NCBI GenBank assembly: GCA_029204225.1
Contig: CM055098.1
Span: forward strand, 47,557,939 to 47,617,938
Source: Diphasiastrum complanatum
Taxonomy: Eukaryota > Streptophyta > Lycopodiopsida > Lycopodiales > Lycopodiaceae
Reading direction: 5' to 3'
Length of the DNA stretch: 60,000 bases
The notes below the pieces were generated by a model, which made no database searches, had not been told where the DNA came from, and worked only from the letters and a program-made list of their open reading frames with translations. Of this stretch, positions 34,917-46,700 are shown in pieces (positions within the stretch are counted from its first letter, which is position 1; the number at the start of each line of letters is the position of its first letter). The translations under genes were made by a program, and so were the position numbers.

Positions 34917-35141
34917 TTGAGGCTAATGTTCATACACTAAACTCTTGTACTTTTGCTCATTTGTAATTCAATGCTATCATTCTCTGATTCTTAGCATGCT
35001 AGATTGTGGTTAAGCCATAAGTTCTGTACTAGATCTTGTTATTCAATCTAGAATCAGATTATTGTGCTAATCATAAAGCTTAATAAGATCAATCATACTT
35101 GTGGATCATCCCCACACGTGTGAATTCTGGAAATTTTGTCA
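34836..35141 (+). repeat. Truncated 3' LTR of copia element E
   Basis: Equivalent to 30411-30724 of the 5' LTR; the CT tract here is 58 bp (34856-34913), 8 bp shorter. CACACGTGTG at 35113-35122. Ends AATTTTGTCA followed by the AAGAT duplication. Confidence 0.92.
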
Positions 35142-35146
35142 AAGAT

Positions 35147-36480
35147 TTCAGTTCACAATTCTATAATTACCTAAAGCAAGAGGATTCAATGCACTTCAAG
35201 AATATTTGTGTGATATTTTGTAGTAAGTAATTATCTATAGAGCTTGCATTGACTCAAACTAGCAAATAGTGAATGAGTGCAAGATAGAGAACAATAAATA
35301 TGATTGTCTATGTTCTACAAGATAACTGAAGTATTTTAGTGGGAGCTTTTTCCATGGATAGAAATAAAAAATAAAACAAAATAAAACATGGGTAAGAAAG
35401 GTAGTCATTCCTTAAATACAAAAAAAATATTCAAAAAAGTTGAAACAAAATGTGCATCAAGTAGAGTTGGATAGCAACAACTTTCCTCATCAAGTAGAGT
35501 TGTATAGAATTGATTCTTATTATTAGGTAGGTCCTATCTTCCATGGCCAATGAGTCCTATCAAACTTTTGCACGAAGTCTTATAGAAATCTGCTGGTCCG
35601 TAACGAGACTAAACAACCATGTACATTCTCCAAAATGACAATTCACATAATTATAAAAAAATTATATTAGACATCGACGACTCCTCATTGTTTCTTGATC
35701 AAGTAATTTCGGTGGTCAAACTGTTGTAACATGCTATTGGTTTTAGCCTAGCCTTTGCTGGAAAACATCCTCATTGAACTTTCACCTATCAAGGATGTAC
35801 TTATAAACATGCATTGATGATCTTGAATCCTGAGAAACATATATAAGCTTCTTTTTCTTCAAGATTCCGTTTTAAAGCTTCACCGTTTTTTAGCTATATT
35901 TGTCCAAGGAGCATCGTTTAAGATAAGTCCAAATAAATAAACATCTGTTATAGAACTATAATGTTATCTTATTCTTTTGAGGATGCTAGCCAGTTTTGGC
36001 AAACTTCTCTACGTTGAGATCAACGGTTACACACATCATGACTATAACAATGTCCAAATATCAGATAGAGATAATATTTATTGAAATCAGTCTTGTACAA
36101 ATAGATATCGAACATCACAGAATAGAGACCTGATCATTGTGAAAAACAAAAACTACCAGTTTACATCACAGAATAGAGACCTGATCATTGTGAAAAACAA
36201 AAACTACCAGTTTACATCGTGCCCCTTCAACACAATAAGATTATTAAGCCACATCCCTTATTACAAAAATATGATCTTTATGATACAAAAATAAATTTCC
36301 ATTAGACACAACAAGCACATGAACTTTTCACTACAAAACCCAGCACTACCAACTACTAAGAAGGCTTTTCAACAAAAAAATGCTGACCAACTACCCAAGT
36401 ATAACAACCGAGCCAAACCCCACGCCCTTACAGTCAATGTATTGTGTTGTGTTACATCTTCTGATTGACCGTCATTAAAT
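35147..36480. other. Non-coding DNA downstream of the helicase gene
   Basis: No coding motif seen. Contains a perfect tandem duplication of 50 bp (36112-36161 and 36162-36211, phrase ACATCACAGAATAGAGACC). Otherwise unclassified. Confidence 0.45.
36112..36211. repeat. 50-bp perfect tandem duplication
   Basis: Two abutting copies starting ACATCACAGAATAG and ending CTACCAGTTT, apparently identical, so recent. Confidence 0.9.
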
Positions 36481-36870
36481 TAAAGAGGTTTTTTTTTTCG
36501 GAGGAAAAATCATGTATGGAAAGTTTCATCTGCGAAGACACTATTTGAAAAATAGCAGAGGGTACAGCCCTTTAAGGGGCCAAAACGTCTTCATGCTGCA
36601 CACAATGCACACATTGGAAGTGTGTTTGCAATGTGCATTCTCACATGTTCGTTGACTGTTACCAAATCAAAGCAGGTTTTCAAAGAAACATAGTAATAAT
36701 AACTTATGTAAGGAAAATTTCCATCTGCGAAGGCACTTCGAATAAGAGCAGATGGCAAAGCCCCAAAATGGGCCAAAGTATCTTTGTGCTACACACATTG
36801 GGAGTTGAACCCCAAACCTTCCAAATAAGGAACTTAACCAATTGCCTACATTTGACTAGCGTTTGATACA
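36480..36870 (-). mobile_element. tRNA-derived SINE candidate, body present twice
   Basis: On the minus strand 36857-36800 reads GGCAATTGGTTAAG, a D-arm-like box A, then GGTTCAACTCC, a perfect box B (GGTTCRANYCY), about 30 nt downstream: the layout of a tRNA-type Pol III promoter. The following body (GGCCC...GGGGCTTTGCC, CTTCGCAGATGGAAA, to about 36710) is repeated in diverged form at about 36630-36490, ending near a run of A on the minus strand. There is no proper acceptor stem, so it is not a tRNA gene. SINE identity is an inference from the promoter boxes and the doubled body. Confidence 0.42.
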
Positions 36871-37784
36871 CATCTTAAACTTACAATATTCACCTCTACA
36901 AGCTTGTGAAGGACTCTACAAAATTTTGGTGCAGATCAAATATTGAGAAAAGTAGAAACTTTCGGTCATTTCAAAAAGTAACACGAGACGAGAAAGATTT
37001 CCTAAACAAAAAAGTTTTACATGTTGAAAGAAAGTTCATCCTATTGGAAGCAATGACAACCAAGAAATTTTAAGACACATGACGAAATAAGAGAAAAATC
37101 ACTTATGCTCTAATGCAAGAAAATTAGAGCTTCTCATCTAGCTTCTGGAGATCACTCCAGCACAAACTATTTATTAATCAACCTTCTACTATTTTTCTGT
37201 CACATTTTTTTCAGCCGATGACTTGGTATTTGCTGAAACCAAGCACTAAAGACTTATCTGCAGTAGATGGTTTGATCTATTTGCGGTGGTATTGGCTTAA
37301 TTTCCAAATAAGGAACGTAACCAATTGCCTACATTTGACTAGCGTTCGATACACATCTTAAACTTACAATATTCACCTCTACAAGCTTGTGAAGGACTCT
37401 ACAAAATTTTGGTGCAGATCAAATATTGAGAAAAGTAGAAACTTTCAGTCATTTCAAAAAGTAACACGAGACGAGAAAGATTTCCTAAACAAAAAAGTTT
37501 TACATGTTGAAAGAAAGTTCATCCTATTGGAAGCAATGACAACCAAGAAATTTTAAGACAGATGACGAAATAAGAGAAAAACCACTTATGCTCTAATACA
37601 AGAAAATTAGAGCTTCTCATCTAGCTTCTTGAGATCACTCCAGCACAAACTATTTATTAACCAACCTTCTACTATTTTTCTGTCACATTTTTTTCAGCCG
37701 ATGACTTGGTATTTGCTGAAACCAAGCACTAAAGACTTATCTGCAGTAGATGGTTTGATCTATTTGCGGTGGTATTGGCTTAAT
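36819..37784. repeat. 483-bp tandem duplication covering the helicase gene 3' end
   Basis: 36819-37301 and 37302-37784 are near-identical (shared start TTCCAAATAAGGAAC, shared end TATTGGCTTAATTT). The unit runs from the tRNA-like head of the SINE candidate into the final coding exon of the DHH1-type helicase. Confidence 0.93.
37254..37304 (-). pseudogene. Duplicated fragment of the last helicase exon
   Basis: Codes for the terminal [16 protein letters not shown] plus stop, identical in frame to the functional last exon 483 bp upstream in transcription. It lacks its own acceptor site and lies after the functional stop codon, so it should be only 3' UTR or downstream DNA. Confidence 0.88.
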
Positions 37785-40700
37785 TTCACTACCTAGCTCC
37801 TGTTCAATCCTGTACCTGAAAAATTGAAAAAATTCACGTCAGCAATAGTCACTTATTACACTAAAGGTACAACCTAAGTACAGAAAATTGAAAACAACAT
37901 TTCCAGAAAAAACAAATTGAAAATAAATTCAGTTCATAGTCTAACGAGAGTATTCAGATAGAGAGTAATTGGTAGTTGTTTATAAAAAATTACTGCGGTT
38001 GATCCAAGTAGGCACGCATAGAGAATCCTGCATCTATACAATAACTATGCAACGTGAAATAAAACTCTTACAAGTTGAAACGGTCTTCATAAGTGATCAG
38101 ATTGACAGCAAGACCGAGATGACCGAATCTCCCAGACCTCCCAACCTGCCTTGCCAGTTGAAAAAATTCAGATATTTCAAAGAACAGTACACAAGATCAG
38201 CAATGATGCTACACTTGCTAAATGGTGTATGTATTTTATGTTAAAAAGAGGACTAGTTGCACAAATGCAACTCCAAGCGAATCAGTGAGTTGCATCATAA
38301 GACAATGGCAGGAAACACAATGAACTGAAACGATATCCACGGTTTTCAAAGAGCAGCTAGATTTTCTCCTGCCAGGCTTATACGAGGTCCAAACTCCAAA
38401 CTTATTGGCCCGTCCTCCTAAATGGCCAACTTGCTCAATCACATTCATCTTTAATTAAGCATTATGATCGTAGAACATATGTAGAACCATGATTTAGGTT
38501 ACATGCATATCACGCAGTTGATTGGGCCTTTAGCACTCAAGTAATATCTGTTAATATTTGACACTTAGACCAGATGATATTGAGTTTGGTTTCTTCAGAC
38601 CCATCATCTCATTATTGACATTGAGTTACTAGTGGGCTATTATTGGGGCCCTGATTAAAACTTGCATATAAACTCTGATTCGGATCTCCATACTATAATC
38701 AGGTTTCATCATTCCATGTCAACGCTTGGAAAACAAGGGTCTTTGAGAATAGAACTGACATACGAGAACTGGTCCCTTAAAAAGCATCTAATATTCTCTG
38801 GGAATCGGGATAAAATCCTCTGCAGGAGTCTTGTGCCGCAAACCCCAACAGAAGGCAGGTCAATTCTAAGTGGTCTCCGCAAAGCTTTCGGTGAAGGGTA
38901 GTCTTGTGTGCAAGCATAGCACTTTTGGTTGAACCTGTCTGGAGGATGCTGACTTCCAAAAAAACAAACACGCGCTTCCTTCTGTACTCAGGATAACAAC
39001 TACACGACTTAAACCTTAGAGTTTCTAGTATACAGGAATTATTGATTTCAGTAGAATAATAGCTTGATATATATTATATAAGAGGTTTCACTACTATGAC
39101 TAGATTTTATTCTAGTTCTATTTCATGAGATCTCGCACAAGGGCCCAATAGTCAAATACAAATAACGCTTACATGGGGGACTGCTAGCACTAAGAAAATT
39201 TCTTAAGAGAAAAATTATTTCGCCGTTGTTGATGGCTCAGAGATTGAAGTTCAGGGCTTTGAGTACATTTTAGTCGAGCAGGACTGAGCCCTTCGAAAAA
39301 AACGCAGACAATCGATAAGGTTAAGGAATTTTAGCCCTAAATCTAGTAGTACCTTCTTAAAAGGTACCCTTAAGAGCCTCACGGTTTTAGGGTTAATGTA
39401 ATAACTCACAGGAGAAGTACAGTTACATTGTTTGCTCTCTTGATCATCCCCACATTTTATCATCCCTTCCCTGTTACTTTTATAGCTCCCCTTCTCCTTT
39501 CGTTGTCTTTCTTCCCATTCCCTCCTCCCGTCTCGTCTTACCTTCGACGAGCTTTCAGGCAGCCCTTTCCCCAATCAGCAGTCTCCAATTTTTTTATTTG
39601 TTTAGTTTTGTGTTGTTTAATTTCTTTTGCTTAGTATAGTGTGTTCGGTAGAGTTTTAGTTTCTTTCAATTTATTTGGTTTTGCTTAAGTTTGAATTTTA
39701 AGGCTACAAAAACGTCTGCATATCAGCAAATCTAGCCTCCATAGCTAATCACGATCCATATTGCATATTTGTCCTTACCTCTGACAATAGTGTATCAATG
39801 TATGTGCTCAAAGAACTAACCTTAGCATCAAGCTGATCGAAAGGAGGAGAGCTAGGCATGATGATCAAGTGCTCACTCCACTATAAATTGGCTAGGTAAG
39901 TCAGGAGAATCACTCAGTGATGGTCTTTGTAAGCATTATCCACTGTCCCACTAAGGCAATGCAATGAATTATAAACTCCACAGAAAAATTGTATTGCTCG
40001 GTGATAGACAATAAAAATACCGTGTATTGTCCCTCCAACAAATGAGAATCATAGTTGAATCGTCCCTATGCTACTGGAGAAAGATTGTAAAAGAGGGGGA
40101 AGAGGCACTGAAAATATCACTCAGATAATCATACTAGTGTTAAGGATCGATCTAGCAGTTTATGAAAGCAACTGTCACAGCCTAACCATCAACTCAGATT
40201 CATCAAACGTAAGGAGAGAGCACACACCAACCCCAAGAAGCTTATTTGTAGAATGTATTCACAAGAGAAAGTAGAGTACATATAGACAGTCTAATTTTTC
40301 GGGGGTACCACTGCATGGCAGTTTGGTCCCCGTTACAGGACGTGTGTCTCGACTCACTATCCACTTACTGACGCGTACTATATAAATAGAGCAATGTATA
40401 AAACTGCTAAGAATGGCAATACTTGTGTTCAGATAAACTGGACTTATCTACTCTAAAACTCTCCCTTAAGTCCTCGTTTATCTTACATACATATAGTTTT
40501 TCTCTAAAAAAGCTCAAATTTATCAACAATTAATGGCTTAGTAAATATGTCTGCTAGCTGGTCTTCTGTCCTGCAATGCACCACATCTATGTCACTAGAT
40601 AGCAGCTTTTCTCTAATGAAATGATATTTAATTTCTATGTGCTTTGTGCGTGCATGAAATACAAGATTCTTTGCTAGCTAGATGGCGCTCTGGCTGTCAC

Positions 40701-43700
40701 ACCCGATCGTAGTCGGCTTACTTTGTGGGATGCCAATATCTTCTAACATTCTCCTCAACCATATTGCCTCTTGTGTGGCTGAGCATAGCGCTTTGTATTC
40801 GGCTTCTGTTGTAGATAATTCAATTGTCTCTTGCTTCTTAGTAGACCAAGAAAATGCACGATTACCAAAGTGAAAGACATAATCTTTGGTAGATTTCCTG
40901 TCATCAAAACAACCTGCCCAATCTGAATCAACGTAGCCATGTAATATTGGCAAATTAAACCGCCCATCATATATCAGACCATAACTAGTTGTACCTCCTT
41001 AGAAACCTGTTCGGACCCTTTTGGGTTGGAACGTACTGGGTCAGAACTTTTTTTTTTTTAAACATGAAAAAAACAGGTTCTGGAATGCTCCAAGAATTTC
41101 AGTTAATGAGAACCTCTGACTGCAGTGGCCACATTGATTCCAAGCGCATCTGTATCCAACATTGAGTATTCATAGCTTGTGAATCATAAACGATTAACGA
41201 TCTGCGTGTAACTATTTCACATGAACAAAAACTTACCTCCTAGAGAAGCCTGCTACAGCCCCTGCATACGAACCTGCCCCTGCATGTTGTCTCAATCTGA
41301 TCTAATGGATGGCTGTTTCAAGCTCGCATATCTATCTACGTCTATCCAGCATTCCAACGATCTCTAGCGCCAGATCATCCTAGAATTGCTTCGGACCAAT
41401 TGATGAAATAGTGTAGCATCTACCAGCTTACTCTCATCCTCATGAGATAGTTTCTTACCGACCTCCACAAGTGTAGAAGCTGGCTTGCTATCGCACATTT
41501 TGAAACGCTCCAAATTCTCTCTTATATACTTAGTCTGCGTGAGTGCAATGCCATCATGTTTTGCCAAACTTCTACTCCCAAACAATAGTGAATCAAACCA
41601 AGATCAGTCATGTCAAAACTGGAAGATAGGTCTTTCTTGATTGCACTAATCAAACTCTCATTGAAATCATGGACAAGTGAAGTTGTGTAACATTAGGTTG
41701 GAAGATAGGCCTTTCTTGATTGCACTAATCAAACTCTCATTGAAATCATGGACAAGAGAAGTTGTGTAACAATAGGATGAACAACCGGAACAGGAGCTTG
41801 AGCAGTAGGATCGAGAAGAACAACAAAAGTAGAATTCATCACAGTAGAAGGTTGAGATGAATGAGATGTGCAAGCCATTGGAGGAAATGATGCTATATCC
41901 ATAGTCTAGAATCCAACAACTATTATGTCGTCTCAAAATGATATGTTCAAGCTAAAAGGCCCTCCATAAAGGACAAGTAGAAAAAGAATTGACGGATGAC
42001 CAAGTAATCCATATGATACTGGTAAGTGAATTGTGAAAGGTCCTGCTCTCACAAGCTATATCTGGTTGAGAATAATCATATGAATCAAGCAATGATAAAT
42101 TTGTACCAACCATAATAACCAGCAGATGTAAGCAAAATTGAAAAAGAAACATGTACCAGCTGCAAATGGCTTGTAGATATAAGATCCACAAGAGAAACAG
42201 AACCCAACAAAAATTTCGCAGTAGACTGTGATGGAGTTGTTGCAATCAATAACCAACCAATTAAGATGCATCAGCGAAGTGATGGAAGCTCATCAGTCAA
42301 CAAAAAAGAAAAAGATATTGACAAGAATATCCTTTTGTTCCTCCCCTGACTAACTTTAGAAGATTTGAACAACAGCGATGATGTAATCGTTGATGATGAA
42401 AGTAGTAATGATGATCAGAATCACGCCTTTTCCTCCAGCGATTGAATTGACGAAGAACTACTGAGCTGTAACAAATATCCTCTTTCCGCAATTGATGGCC
42501 AGCAAAGAACAAGAAGACGAGTTCTCCCATCCCAAGAAGTGTTCTGAAACCAGGTTAGAAAATCATCTCATCAAATGTCACATGCCCTAATGAACATGGT
42601 TAGCAGGCTGAATCATATACAATCTACCATTGATATTATTTCATGGACATCAAGCAACTTAAATTGAATAGCAGATCCACCTACAAAACCTACAAACTGA
42701 ACCACCTACGAAGGAATCACACCAAATGACTCATGGACCAGCTATTAATAATGCTGTAAACCTCTAGAAGGTTCAAGATAAGCTCATGGCTGGCATCACC
42801 TTGGCACGTCTGACTAGGAGGTTTGCGCCAAAATGCAATTCAACACAAACCCCGGGCCCAGAGTTCAAGCCTAAAAGTGGGAAGCATATGACTCAAGCCC
42901 CACCAGTATGGTGTCTGCATTAACGTCCAAAATGTTTGCCATTTGCTTCTTCCAAAATTTGTGGTGAGTGCATGTTTCATATTTTGCGCCACGTGAAATC
43001 ACTTAAAGTGAACTAGCTACCGAATATTGACGAGGATCATAAATGAATGCATTTCAGGAACAGATCAGTTGACGACCTAAAATTTCCTGCGAAGCAAGAA
43101 TTTTTCTAGAGAGAAACTCAGATATTGACTCCTGAGCAAGGACAAGCAAAGACCGACAAACTTTCTTTCAGTGATAAGATAATGGTGAGATGGTCCCGCA
43201 CACAGGGATAGAATATATCCATAGCAAGAATTGGCTTCTAGGAATTTCCTACAAATAGGTTCGGAAACAAGGAGTGTTATGAGTACCGCCTAAAAGATAC
43301 TCCTTGAATTTTCCGAGAATGGGAATCTAGCCAAACTTTATAGACATTAATCTAAATACTATTGGCTTAACAAATACACATCCTATGATAGAACATCAAT
43401 AACATGGTTGTATGGTTGCAATATCCTCAATCTGCATTTTACGATTATTTAGTGACCACATTTTAGGTTTTCACTTATAACTGTTTATTCTTTCTCAATT
43501 GGTGATATGTCATAGCACTGATTATTCAAAATTTGACAGCAATTTGTTTTGAGTATTGAATCCACCTTGTGACATCAGGAATCAGACTTAGAAGCTAAGA
43601 TTTAAGAGTTCAAAACCTAGGTAAACATCATCACAATGCAGTTTGCACCCTAAACACTAAACCAAGAACTTTTCTTTTTATGTAAATCATATTTAGCACA

Positions 43701-46700
43701 ATTTTGTAATCTTTCAACAGACACTGATCCAATTCGCCAATTTGTACAACTGAACCCCGAATCAAATTGTTTTGAATCTCCTGAAGCAGAACATTCCAAA
43801 GTGCCTCTTGCATGGCAACACCAAGAAAGATCTGACTAATGTAGGTAAACCACCCATTCTAATAAGTTCTCTCTCCTAGCAGCAGGTGTCATTCCTCCGT
43901 AGCAGCTGCAGCGTGCAGGCCATTGGACCATTGCCATCTATCCCTTATTCTTTGACCCTGTAAAATTTCAAAATCAAGAATCAAGATTGAATATGAGAAA
44001 TTGGGAATTGATGTTCAAACTTCAAAGTTGAGATGCAAACCTCAAAACACAAGTTCGGAGTAGCTGCCTAGTACTAGGCTAGCATCATGCAAGTTGCAAG
44101 TTGAGCCAACCTCAAAAACCTATCACTATAAAATTCTGCAGCAGCTCCCCTAGCCTGCCCATATACTTGTACCGAAGGCCAAAAGTGTAGCCCTCCCTAT
44201 GAGTAAGGTGCAAGATATTCATATTGCAGCCCTATTGCAATAGCTCATGCCTCATCCCAAAACGAAGGTGATAGAATGGTGCACTTAAGTCTCCTAAATT
44301 TGGGCTCTCAAGATGGTCCCCTCTCCGCCCAATGGTTTGAAACACGTGTCTACCTGAGGCTATCGTGGACCTTTAGGAGCAGCTCCAAAACAATGAATCT
44401 TAATGGGAAGGTAAGTCTGACAATCTTGAGGTTGGGGTGCTCCTAAACATAGTAAGGACCTCTACTTGCTTGGTGAAAAACCTCACCGAGAACTATGTCA
44501 TGTCAACCTCCTTGACCCATGATGATTTTGTTATGTCCTTAAAGAATAGGTCTAGGTAGTGTGCAACACAAGGTATACAAAAAATGTGGGGCTACGCCTC
44601 ATTGACAAGTCTCCCCATGGCCACACATTTGATGCATTTTCAATGAAAACTTGTACAAAATTGGACAAGCAAATAATATTTGAAAGCAGCTACACCTTGA
44701 TTCTAAAAAAACAATATTTTAAATTTCACCTTTCACAGCTCACCAATGATAAAAGATATCAGATACATCATAGATTGTAATCTTTTTTTACTAAGCTATC
44801 CCATTGTGCTAGCCTCAAAGGAGTTGATGGCTCTCAAAATCATCATGCCCATGCAGCAAGACACCATCATATTAATAATATGATGCTTCATGGCATCGCC
44901 AACCATCTAAGGTGATGGTGCACCAAACCTTTCCCAGGAATTCCTAATGGGCTCCAGTTCCTTCACAAAGCACCTTCATCCTCAATTTCTCCATGTTGGG
45001 CCCTTCCCACTCCAAACCAACCATAGGTTGGATGCAGAGACGAGACATCAAGAATTTGAACTACCCATCCATATGCCAAATGATGAAGTGCATCATTTCA
45101 TTCTGCATGGGAGCCTTTGCAAGGTCAATGGGCAAGTTCACACACATAAAAACACCTCCTCTAATGGCAATTGCATCTTTTCCCTTGATTTGCTGAAATT
45201 GAGAGACATACATATCCCTCCCCTGAGAACCTTGTGACCCCTTGATGGTGATGTCACTGACGTACTTGTAGCGGCATCAACCTCACCCACATGCTCGGTC
45301 TAGTCGCAGCCACTCGATGGACATTGAGAAGATGAGGATGTGTGTGTAGTAAGCACAGCTGGCCATGATATATAGAAGGCCCCTCGCCAAACCTATTGCC
45401 GCAATCAGGAACTGCAATTCATCTGAAAGTTGCAGCACCCCAAAGCCCTACCTTGTTTTGTGAGAAGGCCAATGTTCCCCGGTTCAATGAGTTTTGAAGT
45501 GCAATTCCAATTCAAACTGGGAAAAACCTGAATTGGAAACCTCAAACAAGCAGAATTTACCTTGGGGATTTTTTTTTTCTTTTGCTAGTTTTGGACTCCT
45601 GATTGTGGAGAAAGTTGCCATCGTTGTGGAGAGTAGAGGAAGGAGAGAGAAGAGAGTAGAGAGGACAAAGAAGAGGGTAAGGAGGGCTTAGACTCTAGGA
45701 AAGCAAGCTTTGAATCGAACCCATAAAGATTAGGATAGGCACCACACTGTTGATCAAGGAGAAACCAAAAGCTCTAAAGATCCCAAGTTGAGAAAGACTG
45801 GTGGAAACTTAAATCTGACTTGAATCAACATATGCTCTTGCTGTATGTATGAAAGACTTTTAACACTTGAGAAAGAGATGTGCACTTCTTGTTCCACTGA
45901 TTGCAGGTACAGGGTAAAAACATTGACATCATATTGGAGCCGAATACCACATGCATGACTTGCATGCACAGATAGTCTGGATTGAAAACCTTTCTCAAGT
46001 GACGATTAAGCCTTTGAAGGTGTTATTGATTCACTGATCAGACCTCTCTGAGGCGTGGGCCATTGTAATATGGTTTGTCCTGTGATGTGGTGCCGCATGA
46101 GTTGTAGCGAGCAAGATCAAGAACCAAGTTTCTTGTTGATTGTCCTGATTGAAGCTACATGCTCTCAAGACAACCCAGCCACATTAAAGGGATGTTTACC
46201 CTGCCATGTGCATTATGTAAGAGTCCAGCTGCCAGAACGGGTGTATTACAGTGTATAATTACACTAGCAATATCATGTGGAGTAGATCACTCAGCAGGAG
46301 GCGCCAACTGCGACGGATGCTTCAAGTTTGTGATAAATCTCTACTAGGTCCACTGTTTAAAGAATACATGGAGGTCTTTCTGATTATCAAGGAGAGTAAC
46401 ATAACCACTCTTTTGCAGGCTGGAATCTCTAATGAGTGGCTGGAGACAATGTACTACGCTCACAATGCTCACACAGGCCACAGGAATGAACATTGGACAC
46501 TTTTATTGCACTATTCTGATGCATCCAGCCTTGATCTGTCATGTGAAAATCATAAAGTGTGCATTCGGCTCTTGTTCAAGCTATGAGCTTAAATTCATAC
46601 ATTTCACAGCATAATCCTATCCGAAGTCAATGTAGAATACACTAGTATGAAATTCAAAGCAGGTGGTAAGTGCTCATTAACGCAAAAGGAATTCATATTC

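Larger units (their letters stand above)
29894..35141 (+). mobile_element. Ty1/copia element E with target duplication AAGAT and deleted 3' end
   Basis: 5' LTR 29894-30724, intact PBS TGGTATCAGAGCC from 30725, gag-protease 31489-32736, pre-integrase, integrase and RT to about 34830, then an abrupt join to the last 306 bp of a 3' LTR (34836-35141). AAGAT precedes the 5' LTR (29889-29893) and follows the 3' LTR (35142-35146). The deletion removed RT C-terminus, RNase H, PPT and the first roughly 517 bp of the 3' LTR; both edges share CTACACCA. Related to, but distinct from, the 11-19 kb family. Confidence 0.93.
40150..42552 (-). mobile_element. Ty1/copia element D remnant in the helicase intron
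   Basis: Minus order: PBS-like TGGTTTCAGAAC (42552-42541), leader, RT tail 41600-41364, RNase H 40996-40500, purine-rich GACTTAAGGGAGAG (about 40470), then probable 3' LTR to about 40150 with a TATA-like CTATTTATATAG (about 40385). Most of gag, integrase and RT is missing. It lies in the same orientation as the host gene, so its LTR poly(A) signals could act in the pre-mRNA. The LTR edges are not fixed. Confidence 0.6.

Noticed and set aside
36781-36860. Functional tRNA gene on the minus strand
   Set aside because: Boxes A and B are present, but no 7-bp acceptor stem or complete anticodon arm can be drawn, and the sequence continues into a repeated body.
39251-39574. 107-codon minus-strand frame in the helicase intron
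   Set aside because: Charged, low-complexity and unsupported by motifs, splice sites or neighbours.
44947-45237. 96-codon plus-strand frame
   Set aside because: It is the complement of the hAT transposase remnant, whose minus-strand reading has family motifs.
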